A stretch of DNA of 64,000 bases from Pseudomonas anguilliseptica (lineage in GTDB: Bacteria > Pseudomonadota > Gammaproteobacteria > Pseudomonadales > Pseudomonadaceae): assembly GCF_021375795.1 (NCBI RefSeq), contig NZ_JAEIOI010000003.1, positions 496,001 to 560,000 of the forward strand. The letters run 5' to 3'. The notes below the pieces were generated by a model that did no database searches, had not been told where the DNA came from, and worked only from the letters and a program-made list of their open reading frames with translations. Both the position numbers and the translations under genes were made by a program. Shown here one piece after another: positions 19,095 through 27,898 of the stretch. The first letter of the stretch is position 1; every line of letters starts with the position of its first letter.

Positions 19095-19727
19095 TTAGGA
19101 GCGCTCAAGCAGGCCGGGCAACTGCGCGGCCAGCTTGGTGTTGTTGATCGGCGCACGGATAAAACCGCGCTGCTTGCCGTCAGGGCCGATCAGCACCAGG
19201 TTACCGCTGTGGTCGACGGTGTAGTTTTCCTTGCTGGTATCGGCCGGGATAAACGGAATGCTGACGCCATTGGCCAATTTCTGAATGGTTGCCTCTTCCC
19301 CGGTCAGGCCGATAAAGCCCGCATCGAAGTAATCCAGGTACTTCTTCAACTGTTCTGGCGTATCGCGGTGCGGATCCACCGTAACCAGCACGATGCGCAG
19401 TTTGGCCAGGGTTTCCGGCGGCAGCTGGCCTTGCAGCTGGCGCAGTTGGGCGAGGGTGGCCGGGCAGATATCCGGGCAGAAGGTATAGCCGAAGAACAGC
19501 AGACTCCACTGATCCTTGAGCTGATCCACCGCCACGGTCTGTCCGTCCTGATTGGTCAGGCTCAGCTCCGGCAAGTTGCGGCTCTGTGGCAGCAGGACGA
19601 TGCCGGCATCGAGCAGCACGGTGGGGTCACCCTGGCCCTTGCTGGTCAGCACCTTGTTGACGGTCAGGCCCAGTACCAGGGCAACGATGGCAACGAGAAC
19701 AAAAACGGTGATCTGGGTTCGGGTCAT
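19095..19727 (-). CDS. SCO1/SenC copper chaperone for cytochrome oxidase
   Basis: A 210-residue protein with one N-terminal membrane anchor (residues 7-24) and a periplasmic thioredoxin-like domain. The copper-binding CPDIC motif is at residues 84-88, and the conserved distal His lies in YTVDHSGNLVLIGPDG. SCO proteins deliver copper to, or reduce, the CuA site of subunit II. It is the last gene of the minus-strand SURF1-ctaA-ctaB-SCO assembly group, 11 bases after ctaB. Confidence 0.94.
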   Translation of the reverse strand: MTRTQITVFVLVAIVALVLGLTVNKVLTSKGQGDPTVLLDAGIVLLPQSRNLPELSLTNQDGQTVAVDQLKDQWSLLFFGYTFCPDICPATLAQLRQLQGQLPPETLAKLRIVLVTVDPHRDTPEQLKKYLDYFDAGFIGLTGEEATIQKLANGVSIPFIPADTSKENYTVDHSGNLVLIGPDGKQRGFIRAPINNTKLAAQLPGLLERS

Positions 19728-19738
19728 GGCACCAACGA

Positions 19739-20638
19739 TTACAGGTTTAACAGCAGATAGTGGTCGACCAGCAGGGCGATAAACAGCGCGAAAAGATACC
19801 AGATGCTGTACTTGAAGGTGCTGATCGCCGCATGCGGTTTGCTGTCACGGTACAACACCACCGCCCAGTACAGAAAACGCCCTCCGAGAACCACGGCGCA
19901 GGCGAGGTAGAGCAGCCCGCTCATATGGATGGCATAAGGCAGCAGGGTCACGGCAAACATCACCAGGGTGTAGAGCAGGATATGCACCTTGGTGTAGTGC
20001 TCGCCATGGGTCACCGGCAGCATGGGGATATCGGCCTTGGCGTATTCCTCCTTGCGGTGGATGGCCAGGGCCCAGAAATGCGGCGGCGTCCAGGCGAAGA
20101 TGATCAGCACCAGCAGCAGCGGTTCGGCGCTGATATGCCCGGTGACTGCAACCCAACCGAGCAGCGGTGGTGCTGCGCCGGCCAAGCCACCGATGACGAT
20201 ATTCTGTGGCGTGGCGCGTTTGAGAAAGCCGGTGTAAAGCACTGCGTAGCCGAGCAAGGAGGCCAGGGTCAGCCAGGCGGCCAGCTCGTTGGTAAAGGTC
20301 AGCAGCAAGGCCATGCCGGCCACCGCCAGCAACAGAGCAAAGCCCAGCGCCGCCGCCGGCGACAACCGTCCAGCCGTCACCGGCCGTTTGTGGGTACGCG
20401 CCATGATCGAGTCGATACGTCGATCCACCACATGGTTGACCGCCGCCGCCGCACCGGCGCACAGGCCGATACCCAGGTTGCCGAAGATCAGCACTTCCCA
20501 GGCCACACCCGCACGGGTGGCGAGAAACATGCCGACCAGGGAGGTGATCAGCATCAGCACCACCACCCGCGGCTTGGTCAGTTCCAGATAATCGCGCCAA
20601 CTGGCGTGGGCTTGCTGTTCGCGCACTAGAGTAGCCAT
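19739..20638 (-). CDS. ctaB: Protohaem IX farnesyltransferase (haem O synthase)
   Basis: A 299-residue UbiA-family prenyltransferase with about eight to nine membrane segments. The Asp-rich motif DRRIDSIMARTHKRP and the second loop YAKADIPMLPVTHGE are those of CyoE/CtaB. It adds a farnesyl group to haem B, giving haem O, which CtaA converts to haem A for the aa3 oxidase. AGGAG precedes the ATG. The start is 24 bases from ctaA's stop. Confidence 0.96.
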   Translation of the reverse strand: MATLVREQQAHASWRDYLELTKPRVVVLMLITSLVGMFLATRAGVAWEVLIFGNLGIGLCAGAAAAVNHVVDRRIDSIMARTHKRPVTAGRLSPAAALGFALLLAVAGMALLLTFTNELAAWLTLASLLGYAVLYTGFLKRATPQNIVIGGLAGAAPPLLGWVAVTGHISAEPLLLVLIIFAWTPPHFWALAIHRKEEYAKADIPMLPVTHGEHYTKVHILLYTLVMFAVTLLPYAIHMSGLLYLACAVVLGGRFLYWAVVLYRDSKPHAAISTFKYSIWYLFALFIALLVDHYLLLNL

Positions 20639-20662
20639 AAGGTCTCTCCTCGATTGTTCTGG

Positions 20663-21703
20663 TTATTTGCCGGGCAACGCGGCGAAGCCGGCGGGCGCGT
20701 CTGTTGCGGGGGATGTCAGCCATGCAGGGCTGCGCAGTCGGTAATTGATCACTACCAGGGTCAGCAGCAGGGCCGCGCCGCCGAGGTTATGCGCCACAGC
20801 CACCAGCAACGGCAGATGAAACACCACGTTGCTGATACCCAGACTGATTTGCACCGCCAGGGCCAGCACCAGCAAACCGGCCAGGCGCGCCAGACCATTG
20901 CGTTGCAGTTGCCAGGCCAGGAGCAGCAGCACCAGGGTCACCAGCAGCGCACCGATACGGTGAGTCATATGGATGGCGGTGCGCGCATCGCTGTCGAGTT
21001 GGCCGCCGAGGTAGTTGGGGCCGATATGTTGGGTCAGGTGAAAGCCATTGGCGAAGTCCATCGCCGGCCACCATTCGCCGTGGCAGGTGGGCAGGTCAAC
21101 ACAGGCAACTGCCGCGTAGTTGCTGCTAACCCAACCACCGAGAGCGATCTGTCCGATCACCAACAGCAGGCCGAGCGCAGCCAGGCTACGCAGCCGTGCC
21201 GGAAGATTGGCCAAAACGGCCATTTTGCCGGATAGGCGCAAGGTTAAAAGAAACAGCAGGCTGAGGGTGGCAAAGCCACCCAGCAGATGGGCCGTCACCA
21301 CCTGCGGCCAGAGCTTGAGGGTGACCGTCCACATGCCGAAAGCCGCCTGCAGGATCACCATACCGAGTAACAACAGGGGCAGTTTCAGGGGCTGAGCCGA
21401 CTCGTTGCGTCGACGCAACGCCTGCACAGCCAAACCGAGAATCACCAGGCCAAGGCTGCCGGCGAAATAGCGGTGAATCATCTCGTACCAGCCCTTGGCC
21501 ACTTCCACTGGTGCTTCGGGAAAACGCGCTTCGGCCAGGGTTTGCTTGTGCTCGCTCATCGGTACACCAATAAAACCGTAGCAACCAGGCCAGTCCGGGC
21601 AACCGAGGCCCGCGTGGGTCAACCGGGTATAGGCACCGAGCAGCACCACCACGACCGCCAGCAGCGTGGCGAACAGGGCAAAACGGTAACCGGGCTTGCT
21701 CAT
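20663..21703 (-). CDS. ctaA: Haem A synthase (COX15/CtaA)
   Basis: A 346-residue membrane protein with eight predicted helices in two four-helix halves. Haem-liganding histidines are expected in GAYTRLTHAGLGCPDWPGC, WYEMIHRYFA, AIHMTHRIGA and VAVAHNLGGA, all present. Two cysteine pairs (CPDWPGC; CVDLPTC) fall in periplasmic loops, as in family members. ATG 21701-21703 is preferred over an upstream ATG and TTG because the AAGGA is six bases from it. It oxidises haem O to haem A. Confidence 0.94.
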   Translation of the reverse strand: MSKPGYRFALFATLLAVVVVLLGAYTRLTHAGLGCPDWPGCYGFIGVPMSEHKQTLAEARFPEAPVEVAKGWYEMIHRYFAGSLGLVILGLAVQALRRRNESAQPLKLPLLLLGMVILQAAFGMWTVTLKLWPQVVTAHLLGGFATLSLLFLLTLRLSGKMAVLANLPARLRSLAALGLLLVIGQIALGGWVSSNYAAVACVDLPTCHGEWWPAMDFANGFHLTQHIGPNYLGGQLDSDARTAIHMTHRIGALLVTLVLLLLAWQLQRNGLARLAGLLVLALAVQISLGISNVVFHLPLLVAVAHNLGGAALLLTLVVINYRLRSPAWLTSPATDAPAGFAALPGK

Positions 21704-21727
21704 CATCAATCCTTAGCCGAGGCAGCA

Positions 21728-22312
21728 TTAACCAATTTGCGAGATTTTCAGCAGGTGCCGCAGGTCATTGAGAATCGCCTTGCCCTTACTGGTGGCGTCA
21801 TAACGCAACACCAGATTGCCGTGCGGATCGACGATCCACAGCTGCGCGCCTTCGGCCTTGCCGGCGGTCTTGCCATAGGCATCCAACTGCAGCTGATAGC
21901 GCGCCAGTTGCGGGTATTCACGGTGCAGCTGGGCGTCGTAGTCAGCGCTCAGTGGCTGAGCAGTCGCCAGACCGTGCGCGGCGCGACCGACATCGCGGTT
22001 GAGGCCGATATGCACCTGACGGGCGAGAAACACCAATTCTTTGCAGGCGCTATCACAGGCCTCCGGAACAGTGACTAGCAGTTGCCAGCGCTGCTCATCG
22101 GCACCGCTCACACCGAGGTCGGCGCGGGTCTGCCCGGTGCCAATCAGTTCGCCGTGGTAGCTGCGGGTTTCCGGCACCCAGAAACGCCACTGGTACATGG
22201 CACTGGCCAGCAGCATCGGACCGATCACCACGGCCAGGATCAGGATCAGTTGCAGCCGCCCGCGGCGACGCTGGCTGGGTGACACTTCAGGCAGGGCGAT
22301 GGCTGGGTTCAT
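21728..22312 (-). CDS. Membrane-anchored SCO/thioredoxin-like oxidase assembly protein, uncharacterised
   Basis: A 194-residue protein with one N-terminal transmembrane helix (about residues 18-38) and a periplasmic domain. A CDSACKELV motif at the start of an alpha helix and a later LWIVDPHGNLVLRY strand recall the thioredoxin-like SCO fold. ATG 22310-22312 has GGGAG eight bases upstream and overlaps the SURF1 gene by 26 bases, so it is translated in the oxidase assembly operon. A counterpart (PA0111, from memory) is in the same place. The CxxxC spacing makes a role in copper or thiol handling of the oxidase a reasonable inference. Confidence 0.8.
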   Translation of the reverse strand: MNPAIALPEVSPSQRRRGRLQLILILAVVIGPMLLASAMYQWRFWVPETRSYHGELIGTGQTRADLGVSGADEQRWQLLVTVPEACDSACKELVFLARQVHIGLNRDVGRAAHGLATAQPLSADYDAQLHREYPQLARYQLQLDAYGKTAGKAEGAQLWIVDPHGNLVLRYDATSKGKAILNDLRHLLKISQIG

Positions 22313-23018
22313 GGCGAGTCTCCCGCGCATTAGATAGACCGAGATAGATAAACAGGCCGAGCAACGCCGCCGCCAGGGCGAACCATTGCACGGCATAGCC
22401 CAGGTGTTTGTCCGGGCTCATGGCCACCACTGGCCAGTCGTCCTGGAATGACGCCGGGCCAGGTAGCAGACGTACTTCATAACTCAGCCCGCCACGCCCC
22501 AATTGCTGCCACAGGGCTTCGGGCTTGACCTCGCTGACCACACGCGGCCAGCCACTGGCTGGTGCCGCGTTCTGTAGCTGGAAGGCCTCCCCTGGCGGCA
22601 CATACACCGTGGCCTGCAGGATCAACGGCGTATCTGGAGTGGCGAAGGTTGGGGTAATACGCCGATCCGGCCAGGGCAGCCAGCCGCGGTTGAGCAGCAG
22701 CCAAAGGCCGCTGGCCTGATCGTAGAAGGGTTGCAGCACTTCCACCCCGACCTTGCCATCGCGGGTGCGGTTGTCCAGCAGCAGGGTATGCCGTGCATCA
22801 AAATAGCCCTGCAACTGCACACGTTGGTAAGCCGGATCGGGATACCGCTCCAGCTCATCAATGCTGATCGGTGCAGCCAACTGTTGGGCTTGATGTGCGG
22901 CCAGCAGCTCACGCTTTTCTTCGGCCCGAGCCAGCTGCCAGAAACCCAGGGCGATCAGACAAGGAAACAGCAGCAGCACCAGTACGCTGGGCAGCCAGCC
23001 AGGACGGAAGGCGCTCAT
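22287..23018 (-). CDS. SURF1-family cytochrome oxidase assembly protein
   Basis: A 243-residue protein with a transmembrane helix at each end (residues 8-27 and about 210-230) enclosing a periplasmic domain, the SURF1 layout. Family blocks include GFWQLARAEEKRELL, the QLQGYFD strand, LLLDNRTRDGKVGVEVLQPF and LNRGWLPWP. SURF1 helps insert haem A into subunit I. The start has GGGAGG five bases upstream. It opens the SURF1-SCO-like-ctaA-ctaB-SCO operon. Confidence 0.93.
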   Translation of the reverse strand: MSAFRPGWLPSVLVLLLFPCLIALGFWQLARAEEKRELLAAHQAQQLAAPISIDELERYPDPAYQRVQLQGYFDARHTLLLDNRTRDGKVGVEVLQPFYDQASGLWLLLNRGWLPWPDRRITPTFATPDTPLILQATVYVPPGEAFQLQNAAPASGWPRVVSEVKPEALWQQLGRGGLSYEVRLLPGPASFQDDWPVVAMSPDKHLGYAVQWFALAAALLGLFIYLGLSNARETRHEPSHRPA

Positions 23019-23106
23019 AGCAGCCTCCCTAGAGCCCTGAATAAGCTAGCTATACTGCAGCTGAAGCGCATTTCCCTTCCCCCGAAGTTCCGCTTGGGAG
23101 TCACGC

Positions 23107-23310
23107 ATGCTCAAAGCCGCGATCATCCTGTTATTGCTGGCGACTCTGGTCAGCCTGTTCAGTGGCCTGTTCTTTCTGGTCAAGGATGAAGGCCGCACCT
23201 CACGGGTGGTCAACGCCCTGACCCTGCGCGTCACGCTGACGGCCCTGACCATTGCGCTGGTGACCTGGGGCTTCTACAGCGGCCAGCTGGTTTCCCACGT
23301 CACCTGGTAA
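23107..23310 (+). CDS. DUF2909 twin-transmembrane small protein
   Basis: A 67-residue protein made of two hydrophobic helices (about 3-24 and 43-60) around a short charged hairpin with KDEGRTSRV. This is the DUF2909 family, which sits among oxidase assembly genes in pseudomonads. It is on the opposite strand from its neighbours: divergent from SURF1 and ending five bases before the stop of ctaE. A role in aa3 oxidase biogenesis is implied only by position. Confidence 0.85.
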   Translation: MLKAAIILLLLATLVSLFSGLFFLVKDEGRTSRVVNALTLRVTLTALTIALVTWGFYSGQLVSHVTW

Positions 23311-23315
23311 ACACC

Positions 23316-24212
23316 TCACAGCACGTAAACGAAGACAAACAGGCCAATCCACACCACATCGACAAAGTGCCAGTACCAGGCCGCCGCTTCGAAACCGAAA
23401 TGCTGCTCGGGGCTGAAATGGCCACGGATCACCCGAATCAGCATGATGCTCAGCATCAGCGCACCCAAAGTCACGTGGGCACCGTGAAAGCCGGTGAGCA
23501 TAAAGAAGGTGGCGCCGTAGATACCTGAGCCGAGGGTCAAACCCAGTTCGGTGTAGGCATGGATATATTCCTCGACCTGCAGCACCAGAAAGGCGATGCC
23601 AAGAAGCACGGTCAGCGCCAGCCAAAGAGTCAGCGGTTTACGGTGATTCTTGCGCAGCGCATGGTGGGCAAACGTCAGGGTGAAGCTGGAGGTCACCAGC
23701 AAAATGGTATTGATCAGCGGCAGCCCCCAGGCACCAATCACCCCACTGGGCGCAGGATAGAGTTTTGGATCAGGGGTGTTGAGCATCGGCCAGCTGTACT
23801 CGAAACCCGGCCAAAGCATGTTGGCGATACCCTTGTCGCCCTCGCCACCGAGCCAGGGCCCGGCCCAGGTGCGCACGTAGAACAGCACACCAAAGAACGC
23901 CGCAAAGAACATCACCTCGGAGAAGATGAACCAGCTCATGCCCCAGCGAAACGAGCGATCCATCTGCGGGCTGTAGAGGCCACCGCGACTTTCCTTGATC
24001 ACGTTGCCGAACCAGCCGAACAGCATGTAGGCGAGAAAAAGACCGCCGATAAAGAAGATCAGCGGGCCATTGGAATCGGCGCGGTCCGCCTTCAGATCAT
24101 TGAACCAGGTGCCCACGCCGTACACCGAAAACAGCATGCCCAACGTGGCGATGATCGGCCATTTGCTCTGGGCCGGGACGTAATAGTTTTCGTGGCTTTC
24201 ATGACTCGACAT
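23316..24212 (-). CDS. ctaE: Cytochrome c oxidase (aa3) subunit III
   Basis: A 298-residue membrane protein with seven expected helices. Conserved subunit III blocks include FRWGMSWFIFSEVMFFAAFF, TSSFTLTFAHHAL, EEYIHAYTE and the C-terminal GFHGAHVTLGA and WYWHFVDVVWIGLF. The start has AAGGAG eight bases upstream. It follows ctaG by 12 bases and ends the coxB-ctaD-ctaG-ctaE operon. Confidence 0.97.
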   Translation of the reverse strand: MSSHESHENYYVPAQSKWPIIATLGMLFSVYGVGTWFNDLKADRADSNGPLIFFIGGLFLAYMLFGWFGNVIKESRGGLYSPQMDRSFRWGMSWFIFSEVMFFAAFFGVLFYVRTWAGPWLGGEGDKGIANMLWPGFEYSWPMLNTPDPKLYPAPSGVIGAWGLPLINTILLVTSSFTLTFAHHALRKNHRKPLTLWLALTVLLGIAFLVLQVEEYIHAYTELGLTLGSGIYGATFFMLTGFHGAHVTLGALMLSIMLIRVIRGHFSPEQHFGFEAAAWYWHFVDVVWIGLFVFVYVL

Positions 24213-24224
24213 TTATTGTTCTCC

Positions 24225-24791
24225 TTATGGAGCCGCCCGGGTAAGGGTCGCCTGTGCCACCGGCGGGATGCGCGCGGTAACGTCAAACAAGGTGTAGGCC
24301 AGGGTCAGGTGGCGAACATCTGCCGGTAAGTCTCGATCGACGATAAATTGCACCGGCATCTCGATGCGCTCGCCGGGTTGCAGAACCTGCTGGGTAAAGC
24401 AAAAGCATTCGGTCTTGTGGAAGTAAGCCGCGGCCTTGGACGGTGCCACGCTGGGAATCGCCTGGGCAGTCATCGGCTTGTCAGTGGGGTTGTGAGCAAT
24501 AAACAGCATTTGCGTGCTGTCGCCCGGATGCACCACCACTTCATCCGCCTGAGGGCCGAACTCCCAGACCATCTCGGCAGCATTGGTGGCGAGAAACTGC
24601 ACCCGCACCTGACGATTTTCATCCACCGTCTGGCTGCCAGCCTGATAGGCACCGGCGGTTTTGCCATTGATGCCGAAGGCCTGGCACATCACGTCATAGA
24701 TCGGCACCAGGGCGAAGCCGAAGCCGAACATGGCCACCACCACCAGACACAGGCGGATAACCAGACGGCGGGTCGACAGGGCTTCGCTCAT
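24225..24791 (-). CDS. ctaG: Cytochrome c oxidase assembly protein CtaG/Cox11
   Basis: A 188-residue protein with one N-terminal membrane helix and a periplasmic immunoglobulin-like domain. The copper-binding CFCF motif is present (HKTECFCFTQQVL), as are FGFALVPIYDVMCQAFGING and the DPxLP-like segment. Cox11 delivers copper to the CuB site in subunit I. It sits between subunits I and III, 11 bases from ctaD, with AAGGAG before the ATG. Confidence 0.96.
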   Translation of the reverse strand: MSEALSTRRLVIRLCLVVVAMFGFGFALVPIYDVMCQAFGINGKTAGAYQAGSQTVDENRQVRVQFLATNAAEMVWEFGPQADEVVVHPGDSTQMLFIAHNPTDKPMTAQAIPSVAPSKAAAYFHKTECFCFTQQVLQPGERIEMPVQFIVDRDLPADVRHLTLAYTLFDVTARIPPVAQATLTRAAP

Positions 24792-24802
24792 GGCCGCGCT
24801 CC

Positions 24803-26407
24803 TTATTTCACGTCCGGCGGTGTACTAAAGGTGTGGTAAGGCGCGGGGGACGGCACCGACCACTCCAGCCCTTCGGCCCCATCCCAGGGTTTTGCCGGTG
24901 CCGGTTTACCGCCACGAATGCACTTGATCACGATAAACAGGAACAGCAACTGGGTTGCGCCGAACATGAAGGCGCCGATGCTCGACACCATGTTGAAGTT
25001 GGCGAACATCATGTTGTAGTCCGGGATACGCCGCGGCATGCCGGCCAGGCCGACAAAGTGCATCGGGAAGAACGCCAGGTTCATGCCGACGAAACTCATC
25101 CAGAAATGCAGCTTGCCGAGGGTTTCGTCGTACATGTGCCCGGTCCACTTCGGCAGCCAGTAGTAAGCCGAGGCGAAGATGCCGAAGATCGCGCCGGGCA
25201 CCAGCACATAGTGGAAATGCGCCACCACGAAGTAGGTGTCGTGGTACTGGAAGTCCGCCGGGGCGATGGCCAACATCAACCCGGAGAAACCGCCGATGGT
25301 GAACAAGATGACGAAGGCCACCGAAAACAGCATGGGCGTTTCGAAGGTCATCGAGCCGCGCCACATGGTGCTGGCCCAGTTGAACACTTTCACTCCAGTG
25401 GGCACGGCGATCAGCATGGTGGCATACATAAAGAACAGCTCGCCGGTCAGCGGAATGCCTACGGTGAACATGTGGTGCGCCCAGACGATAAACGACAGGA
25501 ACGCGATGCTCGCAGTCGCATAGACCATTGAGGTGTAGCCGAACAGCGGTTTGCGGGCGAAGGCCGGTATGATTGAGCTGACAGCGCCGAAGGCCGGCAG
25601 AATCATGATGTACACCTCGGGGTGACCGAAGAACCAGAACACATGCTGGAACAGCACCGGGTCACCGCCACCGGCTGCACTGAAGAAGCTGGTACCGAAG
25701 TGGATGTCCATCAGCATCATGGTCACGCAACCGGCCAGAACCGGCATTACCGCGATCAGCAGGAAAGCGGTGATCAGCCAGGTCCAGACGAACAGCGGCA
25801 TCTTCATCAGGGTCATGCCGGGAGCCCGCAGGTTGAGGATGGTGGCGACCACGTTGATCGCCCCCATGATCGAGCTGATACCCATCAGGTGCACGGCGAA
25901 GATAAAGAAGGTCACCGACTCCGGTGCGTAGGTGGTCGACAGCGGCGCATAGAAGGTCCAGCCGAAGTTCGGCCCGCCGCCCTCCATAAACAGCGTACTG
26001 ACCAACATGCCAAAGGCCGCAGGAAGCAACCAGAAGCTGAAGTTGTTCATCCGCGGCAGGGCCATGTCCGGCGCGCCGATCATCAGCGGAATCATCCAGT
26101 TGGCCAGGCCGACGAAGGCTGGCATCACCGCGCCGAAGACCATGATCAGGCCGTGCATGGTGGTCATCTGGTTGAAGAACTCCGGCTGCACGATCTGCAG
26201 GCCCGGCTGGAACAGCTCGGCACGAATCACCATGGCCATGCTGCCGCCCAGCAGGAACATGGCGAAGCTGAACCACAGATACATGGTGCCGATGTCTTTG
26301 TGGTTGGTGGTCAACACCCAGCGCATCAGGCCTTTGGCCGGGCCGTGGTGATGGTCATGTCCGGCATGACCGTGGCCAGCGTGGCCCGGATCGATCACTG
26401 CACTCAT
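24803..26407 (-). CDS. ctaD: Cytochrome c oxidase (aa3) subunit I
   Basis: A 534-residue haem-copper oxidase catalytic subunit with twelve membrane helices. Seen: the haem a ligand His in TTMHGLIMV, CuB ligands in HPEVYI and WAHHMF, and the VVAHFHYVL block holding the haem a and a3 ligands. PLMIGAPDMALPRMNN and YATA belong to the proton channels. A short His/Gly-rich N-terminus (HAGHGHAGHDHHHG) precedes the first helix and could bind metal. AGGAG lies seven bases before ATG. It reduces oxygen to water at the inner membrane. Confidence 0.98.
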   Translation of the reverse strand: MSAVIDPGHAGHGHAGHDHHHGPAKGLMRWVLTTNHKDIGTMYLWFSFAMFLLGGSMAMVIRAELFQPGLQIVQPEFFNQMTTMHGLIMVFGAVMPAFVGLANWMIPLMIGAPDMALPRMNNFSFWLLPAAFGMLVSTLFMEGGGPNFGWTFYAPLSTTYAPESVTFFIFAVHLMGISSIMGAINVVATILNLRAPGMTLMKMPLFVWTWLITAFLLIAVMPVLAGCVTMMLMDIHFGTSFFSAAGGGDPVLFQHVFWFFGHPEVYIMILPAFGAVSSIIPAFARKPLFGYTSMVYATASIAFLSFIVWAHHMFTVGIPLTGELFFMYATMLIAVPTGVKVFNWASTMWRGSMTFETPMLFSVAFVILFTIGGFSGLMLAIAPADFQYHDTYFVVAHFHYVLVPGAIFGIFASAYYWLPKWTGHMYDETLGKLHFWMSFVGMNLAFFPMHFVGLAGMPRRIPDYNMMFANFNMVSSIGAFMFGATQLLFLFIVIKCIRGGKPAPAKPWDGAEGLEWSVPSPAPYHTFSTPPDVK

Positions 26408-26411
26408 GTCC

Positions 26412-27536
26412 TTACTCCTGAGCCTGTTTGAACGCGAGGATGTCTTTCGGCGTAACCATGTCGCCTACCGCATTGCCCCAGGCATTGCGCTCGTAGGTAA
26501 TGATCGCGGCGATGTCGACTTCCGAGAGTTGCTTGCCGAAGGCCGCCATTGAGGTGCCCGGCTTGCCGTTGACCACGATGCCGATATGGCCGGCCGCAGG
26601 TCCGGTGGCAATTGCCGAGCCCTTGAGCGCCGGGAACATCGGCGGCAGGCCTTCGCCAGTGGGCTGGTGACAGGATGCGCAGTTGGTCTGGTAGGACTTC
26701 TCGCCACGGGCTATCAGCTCTTCCAGCGTCCATTCCTTACTGGTCAGCTCCTTCTCGGCGGCAGCCCTCTGCTTGCGCTCAGCCAGCCAGGCGGCGTAGT
26801 CCTCTTTTGATTTGGCTTCGACCACCACGGGCATAAAGCCGTGATCCTTGCCGCACAGTTCGGTGCACTGACCACGGTAGATGCCGGGCTCGTCAATGCG
26901 CGTCCAGGATTCGTTGACGAAACCGGGGATGGCATCCTTCTTCACCGCCAGTGCCGGCACCCACCAGGAGTGGATGACATCGGCGGCAGTGATCAGAAAG
27001 CGCACCTTGGTACCGACTGGCACCACCAATGGTTCGTCGACCTCCAGCAGGTAGTGCTCACCTTTGCTGGCCTTGTTATTGATCTGATCTTTGGGGGTCG
27101 CCAGGTTGCTGAAGAACTCGACGTCTTCACCCAGGTATTTGTAGTGCCACTTCCACTGGTAGCCGGTGACCTGAATATCCAGCTCCGACTCGCTGGAGTC
27201 GTAGATTTCGATCAGAGTCTTGGTGGCCGGTATGGCCATCAGCACCAGGATGATCAATGGAACGACGGTCCAGAGAATCTCGACCGTGGTGCTCTCGTGG
27301 AAGTGTGCCGGCTCTTGGCCTGTCGAGCGGCGGTGGACGAGCATCGACCAGAACATCGCGCCGAAGACGAGCACGCCAATCACGACGCAGATCCAGAAGA
27401 TGGTCATGTGCAAGTCAAATACGGAGCGGCTGACCTCGGTGGCACCTGGCGTCATATTGACGCCCCAGCTGGCGTGCGCCGAGCTGAATACCAACCACAA
27501 CAGGAGGCCCATCCAGACTCGTGGATGTCGCATCAT
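26412..27536 (-). CDS. coxB: Cytochrome c oxidase (aa3) subunit II with fused cytochrome c domain
   Basis: A 374-residue protein: signal peptide, two membrane helices, the cupredoxin CuA domain and a C-terminal class I cytochrome c domain (CASCH), so it is the caa3-like extended form. The CuA signature CTELCGKDHGFM holds the Cys, His and Met ligands. It is the first gene of the oxidase operon, four bases before ctaD. Upstream lies a 362-base gap with a promoter of RpoS type (27680-27707). Confidence 0.97.
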   Translation of the reverse strand: MMRHPRVWMGLLLWLVFSSAHASWGVNMTPGATEVSRSVFDLHMTIFWICVVIGVLVFGAMFWSMLVHRRSTGQEPAHFHESTTVEILWTVVPLIILVLMAIPATKTLIEIYDSSESELDIQVTGYQWKWHYKYLGEDVEFFSNLATPKDQINNKASKGEHYLLEVDEPLVVPVGTKVRFLITAADVIHSWWVPALAVKKDAIPGFVNESWTRIDEPGIYRGQCTELCGKDHGFMPVVVEAKSKEDYAAWLAERKQRAAAEKELTSKEWTLEELIARGEKSYQTNCASCHQPTGEGLPPMFPALKGSAIATGPAAGHIGIVVNGKPGTSMAAFGKQLSEVDIAAIITYERNAWGNAVGDMVTPKDILAFKQAQE

Positions 27537-27679
27537 TGCGGGTTCCCCTTAATTGTTCTTGTTATCCCGCCGAATCGGTCAGTGGCTAAGCCATCACACA
27601 TCTTCACGGTGAAAATGCTTGTGAAAACTGTCCGTGCCGCAGCTGATTCGGAGTTATCAGGTACTGCCTTTCGAATTCG

Positions 27680-27707
27680 AGTATAGACACGGACTTGCAC
27701 CTGGCAA
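27680..27707 (-). promoter_or_regulatory. Candidate RpoS/sigma-70 promoter of the cox operon
   Basis: Minus strand: TTGCCA at 27702-27707, 16-base spacer, TATACT at 27680-27685, preceded by C to give CTATACT, the extended -10 favoured by RpoS. The predicted leader to coxB is about 135 bases. P. aeruginosa cox genes are known to be RpoS-dependent. A ten-base palindrome (TCGAATTCGA, 27671-27680) overlaps the predicted start site. I see nothing else recognisable in the 27537-27898 gap. Confidence 0.55.
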
Positions 27708-27898
27708 CGCGAAAGCCGAAATGAGGTGAAGGCCACAAAGCCCATGCTGAAAGCCGCGGCAGCCGTGGGATCGACGGAAATCTGCGATGGCTTATATAGC
27801 CGACTCGTATAACTGTTTAATAATTATGACAATCGGGTCTTAGCAGATGCGCTGAGCCAGCTAAGGTTCTCGCCCATGTCCTTAATTCAGGAGCCGTC

